Source of the DNA: Hormiphora californensis
Taxonomy: Eukaryota; Ctenophora; Tentaculata; Cydippida; Pleurobrachiidae
Assembly: GCA_020137815.1 (NCBI GenBank)
Contig: CM035350.1
Span: forward strand, 1,097,011 to 1,161,010
DNA: 64,000 bases
Direction of reading: 5' to 3'
Part shown: positions 28,232-47,905 of the stretch, in pieces
Layout of the letters: each line of letters begins with the position of its first letter
Numbering within the stretch: position 1 is the stretch's first letter
Translations under genes and position numbers: made by a program
The notes under the pieces: generated by a model
Database searches by the model: none
Seen by the model: the letters and a program-made list of their open reading frames with translations, nothing else
What the model was told of the DNA's origin: nothing

Positions 28232-31200
28232 CTACTTCATTTTAGAGTCAGCATATTGCTTAGCAAGGTTCAGTGCCTTCTCCACCTGGGCGGCTCCCTT
28301 TCCACTACCCTGTGCGTACAGGTCCTTCCCTCCACACTTGGCACCTAGCATTCCTGAGAAGGTTCCCAGCCACTCATCAGCCTTCAGACCCAGACCACTG
28401 GACAACTTCTTGGGGACGAGACAGTGGAAGAACACATCATCATCATTCACAGCAATGATGACAGCAGCAGTTTCAGGGGCCTTCTTCCTCATGGTCTTCA
28501 GACCCTCCGAGATACCCTTACTGGTACCCTTAGTCTTCAGCACCTCTACAATTACAGGGGCGTCCTTGTTCTTAGCGATGAGAGAAGGCAATCTCAGCAG
28601 CATTCTCTGTTGCAAGTCCTTTCTCTGCCTCATTCTTGGCCTTGTCCAACTTAGGCCTTGATACCAGATACATGGTCCCTGATCCTATCTCTCCTCCACG
28701 CAGGGATCACACTCTTGTCATTGCTCTGGATGAGGGTGTTAACCTGACTGATAATCTTACTGTACTCGTACTTGCCTCCCTCTATCTGGGCAGTAATGGC
28801 ATCTGCCTCAGCCTGGATAGGCCTCACCTCGTGCCACAGCAGCAGCAGCCTCAGCACCAGTAACAGCAAAGATCCTCCTGATTACCCTTAGCAATGGGCT
28901 TCTCACTGACCACAGTGAATGTGTTCATGTGGCCTGCCCTCTTGAGATGGGTACCCCCACAGAACTCAACACTGGTCACACTCCCAGCAGGGGCAGAGGG
29001 GTCAGCTGTCAGGGTATCCACATCAATTACCTACCTGATACAACTCGGACATGGATCAGGGTAGGTCTCATCGAACATAGCCCTCAGTCCCTGGATCTCC
29101 CGAGCAATACCAAGGGATGCTTCCTTAGCGTAGACAACACCAGTTCTGAGGCAATAAACTCCTGAGACAACCTGATCAACACCCTTCCAGCTGTGTGTCA
29201 GTAAGGGGAGTTTTGTAGGAGAAATCAAACCTTAACTTGTCAGTCAGTAACTAGCGATCCTTTCTGGTCAGCCTGTCCATGAGCAGTGCTTTCTTAGTGC
29301 GTAGTTAAGGAGATGAGTTGCAGTGTGGTTGTTCATGATCTTCCTCCTTCTCTCCTCATCGAACGAGATCTTGACAATGTCCCCGAACAGACTAGTGATC
29401 CCTCCACGATACCCTTATGGATGATATACCCTGCCTTCACCTGGATAGTTATTGATCAGGATACCAGAGTCAGAGTTGTTGACAGTGATATACCCTGTAT
29501 CGTAGATCTGTCCTCCTTGTTCAGCGTACATACAGGTCTTGTCCAGGATAACTCCCACCCTGTCACCACTCTCAACACTCTGGGCGAACTTGCCCCCGCA
29601 CCTGATGGCCTTTACAGTAGCCTCAATAACATCAAAGTTGTAGGTACCAGCCTCGTCAGCAGTGTAACTGTACTTAGTGCTGTCATCAGTTGGCACAATG
29701 CCAGTCTTCTGTAGCTCACTAATGGCATGAACATCAATATCAGTCTTATCATCAGCTGCAACATCCCCACACCGAGACATCTCCTGGGCCTTGGCCTTGG
29801 CTGCCTCGTACCCAGCACAATCCACACTGAGGTTCCTCTCCTCCGCCATGAGACAGGTGAGATCCAGTGGGAACCCGAATGTGTCATACAACCTCCACGC
29901 TACATCACCCGGGATAGTATCACCCTGGAGAGAGTTAGCGGTCTTATCAAACAGCTTCTTTCCGTAGTTCAGGGTCTTCAGGAACTGTGTCTCCTCCTCG
30001 TTGATCACTTCCATGGTGTACTCAGGATCCTTCAGCAGCTCAGGGAACTCATCCTTGAGGGTGTCATTCACCACAGGTAACAAGAGAGGCAAACATACCT
30101 TGGGAGCACCTAGTTTCTCTACCGCATACCGGACTGCTCTTCTCAAGATCCTCCTCAAGACATAGCCCCGTCCTAACATTGTCAGGTAATCCGCCGTCAC
30201 AGATAGCAACAGTGATGGTTCGGGCGTGATCTGCGAGTACTCGGTAAGCCATGTCAACACCATCAACATCATCAGCACCAACCTTGCCAGGTGTAAGGTC
30301 GTGCTCCATGTCTTCTCCTGGATGGCATCAAAGATGGGGGTAAACACATCGGTGTCATAGTTTGATGATTTGTTCTGCATCACAGAGATAACTCTCTCCA
30401 AACCCAATCCACAATCAATGTGCTTAGGCAGGGAGCTGTGTGAGACTTTGGTCTGGTTCCCTGTTGAACTGAATGAACACCAAATTCCAGATCTCCAGAA
30501 CATTAGGATCGTCCATGTTGACCAACTCAGGGACCTCTCTCCCTCCAATCCTGTCATAGTGGATCTCTGAACAGGGGCCACACGGACCTGTGTCTCCCAT
30601 CTCCCAGAAGTTATCTTTACAGTCGAAGGGCAGGACTCTGTTAGAAGGTAGACCCTGATCCAACCAGAACTGTCTGGCCTCCTCATCAGGAGCAAGACCA
30701 AGTTTCTCATCTCCTCCAAAGTAGGTAACATACAGCCTGTCCTTCTCCAGCCCCCAAACGTCCGTGAGGAGCTCCCAGGACCATGATATGATCTCTTTCT
30801 TGAAGTAGTCTCCAAAACTCCAGTTACCCATCATCTCGAAGAAGGTGTGATGGTAGACATCCTTACCAACATCGTCCAGATCGTTGTGTTTACCTCCTGC
30901 CCTGATACATTTCTGAGAGTTAACCACCCTCTTCCACTTGGCCATGTCACTGTTGGGGTCCACTGTACCCAGGAAGATGGGTTTAAACTGGTTCATACCA
31001 GCATTAGCGAACAGTAGTGTAGGATCATCATGAGGGACAACACTGGAAGAGTGAACTTCAAGATGACCCTTCTTCTCAATAAAGAAGTCAATGAAGGATC
31101 TCCTGATTTCAGAGGCAGTCTTGGGCCGGGTATCCTTGTGAGGGGCATCCATGGTTTGTAGATTACGGATGTGCGAAGACCAACGTTTAACGTGAACTTG

Positions 31201-31317
31201 ATTACACACAGAGGGGACGTCCTTCAACACTCGGTCGTCTTCTTCTGTGTAGTTGTAACCAGAAATGTAGCTTCTACTGGCTAGAAACTCGTTGAGGTCA
31301 CCACTGACGCTGGCCAT
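28232..31317 (-). CDS. AARS1: alanyl-tRNA synthetase copy, intronless, with N-terminal eEF1B-type GST-C-like domain; many frame breaks
   Basis: AlaRS charges tRNA-Ala and edits mischarged Ser/Gly. From the right, the copy reads: an extra N-terminal module of about 55 residues (31317 to 31153; [14 protein letters not shown], then [11 protein letters not shown]), the class II catalytic domain ([46 protein letters not shown]), editing-domain motifs ([17 protein letters not shown]) and a C-Ala-like end ([13 protein letters not shown]) with its stop at 28232. The span is near full length. No introns are seen, unlike most neighbours. The frame breaks near 30430, 30312 and 30178, then repeatedly from 29415 to about 28630, so as written it is not translatable. 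It is a young retrocopy decaying, or an expressed gene with consensus errors. The start at 31317 includes the extra module; an internal ATG at 31152 precedes the canonical domain. Confidence 0.85.
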
Positions 31318-31743
31318 ACACTTACGCCCTAAAGCAGAAATACATCTAATCATTCAACATCCTGAAACAAAAACCCGAATACAAACTGGACAGAAAATGT
31401 GCTGCAAAACAGAGAAAGCAGAGATCAAATTAAAAGGATTGATGGTACAAAAAAGCTTGATGTGTTTTACGTTCTAAAAGAAATATAAAATGACTTAGTA
31501 CCCCAACCGGGGACAGAAGAGTAGCAAAAACTGAAACCAGCGTGTAAAAAACAAAGAAAGCTTTTAAAAATTCCCACGCGCACGCATTTTAATTTTGTCG
31601 GAGTTGAGAAACGCGGACGCGCACAACACGACCCTGCCCGGCTCAGAAGACGCAGCGTGCTGTATAAAACGTTTATTTCGCGCGTTACATTTAATTCTCT
31701 AGACGATACCCCGCCAAGAAGAGTCTGAGACAGTCCGCTAATA

Positions 31744-32381
31744 CAGGGTGTTCATATGGGATCTTTACAAGCGTTGGGCTTCACCCAGAAAAAAGTTGAT
31801 AAAATTAGCTTATGAAACTTCATACTTGGACTATTCTATACCCTCATTCAAGGTTCCTGGTGTTTCCGGAGCTCTAATACCCCTGGAAGTGTGTTTTTGG
31901 CATCAAAACCACCAGAAGGAATTTTTTGCTGGTGCTGAGACTTTGCTAAAATGTTTTTTGGGTATTTTCTATGTCAATTCCAAAGTTTCATGATGATTGG
32001 ATGTGTGGTTTAGTCACAAAGTTCCAAATAAACTGGCTAGAAAGGCCCAAAAACAGCTCAAAAACGACAAAAATTGATATTTTAGAGTCTTTCCAGGCAA
32101 TTTTTTCGAAATTTTGAGTTCATCAAATCATCATGAAACTTTGGAATTGACATAGAAAATACCCAAAAAAACATTCTAGCAAAGTATCAGCACCAGCAAA
32201 AAATTCCTTCTGGTGGTTCTGATGCCAAAAACACACTTCCAGGGGTAGTAGAGCTCCGGAAACACCAGGAACCTTGAATGAGGGTATAGAATAGTCCAAG
32301 TATGAAGTTTCAAAAGCCAATTTTATCAACTTTTTTCTGGGTGAAGCCCAACGCTTGTAAAGATCCCATATGAACACCCTG
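31744..32381. mobile_element. 638-bp foldback element with TA flanks
   Basis: Arms of roughly 250 bp begin CAGGGTGTTCATATGGGATC and are inverted at the right end. TA flanks both sides (31742-31743 and 32382-32383). This is the form of a mariner-type MITE. It lies upstream of the AARS copy. ORFs within its arms mirror each other and are not genes. Confidence 0.83.
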
Positions 32382-32383
32382 TA

Positions 32384-33123
32384 TATAAAGGCTGATCACC
32401 CTGATCAGTGACAACTGTTCCCGCGGCCACTGGTCAGGCATCAGGCATCAAGAGTCTGATAAGTTTTCAGCAGTTATCAAGCATTTGCAGTCATTAAAGC
32501 TGATTCCGAGAGAATCTCTCAGAGTTCCTAAAATAGATACCATGATCTCGCCGCACGGCACTTCCGTCTCTCAGGTAATGCATGTGCAACAGAAAAGAGA
32601 ATGCATGTATTGCATCATTTCCTTGGTCATCTTGGGGTGACGGTGCGTGTAACGTTTACTCCGCGCACTGCCCTTCATGCCTGTGTTGCTGCGCGTTACA
32701 GACCAGTGCATGGGGGGGGCAGGACGGCAGGTGTGTGAGAGGTGAAATGAGCTCTATAGATTCGGGTAAAAAAGTGATGAGCCTACACTCTATCTGGTAA
32801 TTATCGGGGCACCGGTGTGTGTTATAGAGGAAGGGGGCTCTGAATAGACCTATGCTATGAATCAAAAGAGAGAGGTTGCAAAGAAATACAGATCGATTTA
32901 TTTCTGTTACCAATTCAAATAATTTACAGACACATGACACGGGGAAATAAATAGTGATCTTTCTCTTTCGCTCTCCACTTTTGGAATACATACAACATAC
33001 ACGCACTTTTCTACACACAAACAAACATAAAATTCCTCCCTCGCACACACACAGAAGCACACACACACACACACCCCAAATAAAACACTGTACATACAAC
33101 ACTGAACACATTTATATTGTTTC
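32384..33123. other. interval before tankyrase 3' end
   Basis: No supported gene. An ATG at 32541 is followed by 11 codons and a good donor (CTCTCAG|GTAATG), but I found no following exon. A CA-rich stretch is at 33043-33074. The right part is probably tankyrase 3' UTR. Confidence 0.4.
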
Positions 33124-42101
<8,978 letters not shown>

Positions 42102-42912
42102 AACATCCTGTTAAACTATACATGTCGTGTTAGGATGATCAAGGAACTGATAACATTAGAAACCAAGAACACCTTGATCTGGTTCGTTGTTTCTCTGTTC
42201 TAGTGATGGTCACGAACTTGTAGTCCGAACTGCACTAGGTGGATGAGGGCGTCATGATTGGCGAGACAAATTGTATGTCGTCAGCAACAGGAGGTTGATT
42301 AATAAGGGGCGAGAAAAAAAGTGAACAAAGGGTAGAGAAAAAGAGTGAAACAAAACGATAGTTCTATAGAAAAAAAAGATAAAGACTAGATTGAAGATAA
42401 ATGCGAACGTATGACATAAAGAAATGAAGGGGTACACAGAAAGTTAAGTGGATTTTATAGCCAAATATAGTATAATTCAAGTATTAGGAATCGTAACTGG
42501 TTGAGTTGAGAATATTCTTTGTTAAATGAGCAGAACGGAGAACCAATACGGCGATATTTTAATTTGTCTATCATTCACGTCAGAGAAATAATTTAGTGAT
42601 ATTACGAATGTAGCCTGGATACAACGACGAGAAAGTGCAAGCCATTTTGTCCAACGGTTTGCCAAGAAAACAATACTCGACGATAAACATCATTAAATGA
42701 CATATTCTATCATTTATATCATCTCGTATGAGCTACACCCGTGTGTTTAATGTTCAATATAACTCATTGAATGAGTGTGTAAATTTTGTGTAATCGGGTT
42801 CTTAGCGATCAAAGAAATGAAGGTAAGTTTTGGTGCCAATTTTTCCGTGACCGACGCTCGTAAGACATTATTTTTTATTATTATTAAATCTAAAAATATA
42901 TACATTGCATTA
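42102..42912. other. tankyrase upstream region
   Basis: No supported exon. It should contain the tankyrase promoter and 5' UTR. Confidence 0.4.
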
Positions 42913-43680
42913 TAACGGGTGACAACTAAAAATCTGGACAATTTTCTGTGAGCTCTAGCGCCGGCCCCGCTTGAGATACAGCTTCAGGCCAGTGATAGAA
43001 CGATTTTTCAGACAATTTTGAATCAGAATAACACAACTGGAAAAACTAAAAAGTTCATTTTCATTGCGATATCGCATCATTTCCTCTTGACCCACCAAAG
43101 CATGTAGTACTTGAAATTTACACACTTTTCTAGCACCTCTAGCGCCTGTTATTTTTGAGATACAGCTTCGGGGCAGCGATAGAATGATTTTTCAGACGAT
43201 TTTGAACGAAATTAACTTTGTTTCACACTCCGATAATCTCAATTCTAATCACAGAATCATCTGTAACAAACCCTTCAAAGCGTAGTTTACAGGTAATTTG
43301 AGAAATCGCCATTTTGACGATTTCTCGAAACATTTATGACTTGGAAAACCAACTTCCTGATAAGCTAAATTGTTGAAACTTGGCAGTTATGTTGGTTATG
43401 GCATGAACAACCATTATTTCAAATTTGAGAATTTTATGTCATCGGGAAGGTCGTTTCTGATCACACGGAAATCTCAAATCTCCGTACACATGCTTTGGTG
43501 GGTCAAGAGGAAATGATGCGATAACGCAATGAAAATGAACTTTTTAGTTTTTTCCGTTGTGTTATTCTGATTCAAAATTGTCTGAAAAATCGTTCTATCA
43601 CTGGCCTGAAGCTGTATCTCAAGCGGGACCGGCGCTAGAGCTCACAGAAAATTGTCCAGATTTTTAGTTGTCACCCGTTA
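42913..43680. mobile_element. 768-bp foldback element
   Basis: Arms of about 150 bp beginning TAACGGGTGACAACTAAAAA are inverted at the right end. An internal degenerate repeat of the GAGATACAGCTTC segment lies near 43140-43210. No coding potential. Confidence 0.82.
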
Positions 43681-45238
43681 ATCAACATATACGCCCCTTT
43701 TTGTGGGCAATTTGGATAGTCCTTTCTATTTAAAATGCAATGGTTAGAGTTCACTTAGCCACATTTGATGACCCCCTTAGGTACTAATCCAATAACGTCC
43801 ATTCGGAGTATCTCGTTTTAGTTCTTTCAGAGTATCAACAAGAGATTTCCGCTCTCGCTGTTCGTATGGTGATAGGTCGGGAGAGAGAAAAACGGATGAA
43901 AACTTCTCTGAACTCTGTAGCTGCTTTGCTTTCCGAAGAAGCTGCAGCAAGGATTCTCTTCTTTCAAGGGTGACGATAACAGGTCTCGCTCGGTTGTGGA
44001 GGTCACGACAGGTTTCTCATTTAGCTCAGCAAAGATATCCTGAACTTCATGATCAGTAGCCCTGGCAGTTGGCATACGTTGCAGGCCCCTTATAATATAA
44101 TATAAGGGGCCTGGAGGGAATACCGCGCTAGGGGGGAATACATAATCAATCATATCTCCGGTTCCAGATAAGGTACAGAAATCGTTTTGGTAGCGTTGGA
44201 AAGAGAAAGATAACAGCTTTCAAATGCAACCGGTTGCAGGTCTCTATCTTATCAGGAACAGAAGATATGAACCAAACTCCGCAAAATCGAGTGCGGTAAA
44301 ATAAAAAATTCGAGATTTTAATTCAAATTTGAAACAAAGTGTCCCTGCATGGACCTGTGACGTCACTTTTTGAAAACAACCAATCTTTGAACGGTTATTG
44401 CTCAGCCTCCTGAAGTCCAATTAACTCCTCTCAAAAACAGCAAGGTAGATAATTGTCAGATCTAACAGCTAGTGAAAGAATCAAGTCAAACGGACTTCAG
44501 GGGCCAAAGTTATAAGCACCGCCGTTTTTTCGCTCGCAAAGTTATTTTCGACCCAGCCGGGCTCAGGCCAAACGCGCGCGCGGCATTCCCTCCAGTCCCC
44601 TCGTTGCGGGGGTGCGCGCATGAGGGGGCTGCAGCGCATTCCAACCCTGGCAGTGGTTTCTGGAAGCCCAAATAAAACCAAATTCAGCTTTCTATCCGGA
44701 GTAAGACAACTAACACTTTAATTAACTTAACTCCACTAATACTTAAAGTGTTTAAAGATACTTTTTCCATGATATGCATCGTGTAAGACTTCTGGAGGCC
44801 TGCTTGCGAGTTGCGAGGCTGAAGGGAGAAGAAGAAAAAGTTCTCAAGAAAAATTTCAAAAGTTCTGAAAATATTTTTTCTAAAAAAGCTACAACGCGCA
44901 AAGCAGCGCTGTTTAAAAGTTTCTGCCGCCGCCGATTAACTGTCGCCGCGCAGAAAATGTGCGAATTAAAAGTTCAGAACTTGAAACTTGAAAAATATGA
45001 ACGCGAATTTAACAGCAGCCGAGGCCCCGAAAGTTATCAGCTTATCCTGAGCTGCTCAGCCTCAGGCCTCAGTTAAACAAATTGAAAAGTGCTGTCTTAT
45101 CCCGCACTTCGCATCTCAATGGGGTTTGTAGCAATATCCAAGTAATCAAATTTTTCACGGCCCGATTTTGTCGCCTATCGTACTTTATCTCTCCGGTCTC
45201 TCCCCCCCCCCCAACCCGTTTTCCATTTTGTAAGCGAT
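43681..45238. other. repeat-rich interval upstream of DMAC2L
   Basis: A short dyad (CAGGCCCCTTATA inverted) is at 44082-44113. Sequence at 44150-44270 resembles the hairpin family at 6878-7102. Sequence at 44560-45130 shares GC-rich patches with 7260-7560. Reading frames here have repeat-like composition and no recognisable similarity. Confidence 0.45.
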
Positions 45239-45796
45239 ATGGCGATATCTCGATATTTAAAAAAGTCGAAACTTTTCTATGGATTTATCAACGTTGCATT
45301 CAATCATTACGACAAGGAGAGAGTTAATAAAATAGGTCCTGATGCTGCGGCAGCCGAATGGCTTCTGAAAAATGAGGGATCAGTTAGAGGCAGGGGATTC
45401 AGTACATGGATAGAGGACTACAGCGGAGTTTCTGTCTGTTACACCCCCTCATTCAAAATAGCACAGATTAAAGCAGTGGATGCCGATATTACCTCTGGTG
45501 GTTGTGAACATTTCAAAGGTTTAGATTACCTCCAATCAGTTACCCTCACCGGCTGTGTCAATATTGGGGACCATGGTCTACAGTTGATCTGTAGATATTG
45601 CCACAAGACTGTGGAGACCATTGATGTCTCCGGAACTGGGGTGTCAACATCTGGACTAAAACATTTACTTGCCTGTTCAAATCTCAAGTCGCTGACGCAC
45701 GATCAACGGCTATGTTATTCAAATGAACAATTGTACAGCGAAACTTTGAAGGAGTTGAAAGAATTGAATAAGGAGTTAGAAGTTGTTGTTTTGTGA
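45239..45796 (+). CDS. DMAC2L: ATP synthase coupling factor s-like (DMAC2L/ATP5S), leucine-rich repeat protein
   Basis: A single-exon ORF of 185 residues. The vertebrate relative is a small mitochondrial leucine-rich-repeat protein linked to ATP synthase function. The matches are family-specific: GPDAAAAEWLLKNEGSVR near residue 33, then a basic/aromatic stretch (FSTWIEDY), KAVDADITSGGCEHFKGL, and LRR-type segments (LTGCVNIGDHGLQLICRYC, GLKHLLACSNLKSL). It has an N-terminal basic segment (MAISRYLKKSK) that could be a mitochondrial presequence. Length matches the family (about 200). It ends only 70 bp before the TMEM237 start, in the same direction. The related DMAC2 family is possible but fits less well. 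Confidence 0.82.
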   Translation: MAISRYLKKSKLFYGFINVAFNHYDKERVNKIGPDAAAAEWLLKNEGSVRGRGFSTWIEDYSGVSVCYTPSFKIAQIKAVDADITSGGCEHFKGLDYLQSVTLTGCVNIGDHGLQLICRYCHKTVETIDVSGTGVSTSGLKHLLACSNLKSLTHDQRLCYSNEQLYSETLKELKELNKELEVVVL

Positions 45797-45866
45797 TTAC
45801 ATTATTGTTCGTCTGACTTAACCCAATCCTGGAAAACTATTCCTCAAAATAATCCCTTATATAGCA

Positions 45867-47448
45867 ATGACAACGCGGCCCCTGCCCGTTCAGCCACAGT
45901 TCAAGGAAGGGAGTGACGAAACTCCAGTGAAGGGGGACAAGAAGAAAGGGCGTAGGAAAAAAGCAGATCCTGCAAAGTATGATGATGGTGACAAGGTAAA
46001 CGTTTTTCCTAACTGTTTTTCATTAATTACTTTTCAATCAAAAAGTTATTCTTCAGCGCAAGTCACACCCTAAATCCCTATCAGGGTGAAGACACGTATG
46101 ACGAGTATTACGAGCCATGAGCTAGTTGAAATGAGTGGAGGGTTTACATCCTAAACTGGGAGACAGTGTGGAGCCACTGAACAGTCAGGCAGCAGCTGAG
46201 GCAGCGGCAGATTTGGCACTCAGTGCCATCAGATCGGGACGAAGACACAAGAGCACTCCCAAACACCATGATTACGAGAAGATTCACACATCAGACAGAA
46301 TGCCAAGGTAAGTTACACATTCAAGGAATTAACTCGTGGTGTAATGTTCGTTGTAGAATGCTCATTACCAATATTTCCCCCAGTCCATCGGGTAGGAGGG
46401 CAGCAGCCAAGATCAAGAGGATGTCCCAGGAGGTTAAGAACTGGAAGGAGGTGGTAGTGGATGGGGATCAACAGGGCCAGATAGTGCACCATGAGGGCCG
46501 TCTACCTCACACCTCATCCCCCAAATCTGGGGCTAGGAAAAAGAAACCTAAAAAGAGGTAAGATAGTTCTTTCATCCTCTATCTCTGGCCACAAACCCTT
46601 TCCACTGTTATTGTTTCCTTTATAAACACTCCATTCTCTACCAGGGACAGGCCAGGTGCAGTGTCAGCGTATGAGGAGAGTGGGTTAGATGCCCTGATAG
46701 ACGAGGCAGATGTCATATCCCATGTCCCTGAGAAGGGAGCGGGGGATGACGCCCCTAAGATGGGAGGTGTTAGTGCTGGGGTGGTGTACCATGAGAAGGA
46801 TGATGGCACTGGGTTCGTCAGGAAGAATGTGAACGATCAGGAGAGCACTGTGAACCTGGTCGAGAGGAACACAATTATAGAGTTGTCCACACTGGATGTT
46901 TCATATTCCCTCCAAAACTGGTTCTTTGTATTCTCCCTCTTTATCCACGGTCTTCTAGCTGGTTTTGCCGCATGGCAGACCCTCCAGATCTACATTGAGA
47001 ACAAGTCCTAACCTGGACTTCCTGACTGAGTACAAGAGTCTCGCCTGGCCAGCTGCCAGCGCTTACTTTGTGTGTACCTGCTATCTGTACAGTCAGTTCC
47101 CTGGATATTCTGGAGGTCGCCCTGTCACATTCCAAAGAGGACATCCTAGGAGGTCTCATTCGGTTCCCTACCCACACCCTCACAGTCTCATTCTATGTGT
47201 TAGCACTCATTCTCACATGTGGTTTAGCATCTATTGATGACAAGTTGTCTCTCTACTCCATTGATAACTCTCTATGGGAGGATGCTGCAAGTGATATCCA
47301 GATGTGGAAGATAATCAATACTCTCAGGATGTTCTTCTCTGTCCTGGGTTTCCTGTTGCTGTGTTACTGTTTCTTGTTCTCTGTGCGACCCACTAAGAAG
47401 GTTGTACATAATAACACCCAGATTATCAGCACACCTTTCAGAAGTTAG
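45867..47448 (+). CDS. TMEM237: TMEM237, ciliary transition-zone membrane protein, with frame breaks
   Basis: A tetraspan-like protein of the ciliary transition zone (Joubert syndrome gene in humans). Exons 45867-45995, 46085-46307, 46384-46557 and 46645-47448 would give about 440 residues. The N-terminal half is lysine-rich and disordered, as in the family. The C-terminal half has four hydrophobic segments: FSLFIHGLLAGFAAWQTL, LAWPAASAYFVCTCYL, VSFYVLALILTCGLAS and VLGFLLLCYCFLF. The frame breaks at least once in exon 2 (around 46118-46150) and twice in exon 4: near 46998 (extra A in AACAAG) and near 47100 (extra C in TTCCCTGG). Introns are retained, so it is not a processed copy. Homopolymer consensus error is the simplest cause. 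Confidence 0.85.
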
Positions 47449-47905
47449 GACACTGTTGTGGAGGTACACATTGTAAATACAGTAGATAAACTATACATTT
47501 AGTGAGAGAGGGAGATTCAGAGAGAGTGAGGTATTGTCTCTCTAGTTAGTAGAGAAGTGTGATGTTGACTGGTTCACGACTTTTAAAGGGCTGTACAGGG
47601 TTTCACAGAGTGATTATCTTATTTTGACTGAGAGTGCTGCCGCAGAGAGAGTGTGGAGTTTATAACATGATGTCACATATATTCAAGTGTTTATTTTTGT
47701 ACATTACATACACCATATTATATTATGCCACGTTTCAGAACTGTGTCTATACAACTACTACTACTTCTCTCTCCCCCGTGTCTCATCAATCACCCTCTAC
47801 CCCCGCTTTTTACCCCAATATCTCTTCCCCCATGCTATGTCGACCCCACTTTTTACTACTATCTGTTCCCCACCTTTTACCACACTCCATGTTGTAGCTA
47901 GTCCG
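47449..47905. other. TMEM237-CPSF3 intergenic region
   Basis: No exon supported. It holds the TMEM237 3' UTR and CPSF3 promoter. The stretch before 47900 is pyrimidine-rich. Confidence 0.4.

Noticed and set aside
32541-32580. Possible first exon MISPHGTSVSQ with a good donor
   Set aside because: I found no downstream exon or homology, so it is not called a gene.
44774-45076. A 100-codon basic ORF upstream of DMAC2L
   Set aside because: It lies in sequence sharing patches with the repeat at 7260-7560 and shows no homology or splice context.
47634-47905. In-frame plus-strand ORF running into CPSF3 from upstream
   Set aside because: The upstream residues are low-complexity Ser/Pro/Tyr sequence with no match to CPSF3; the ATG at 47906 sits just before the conserved region.
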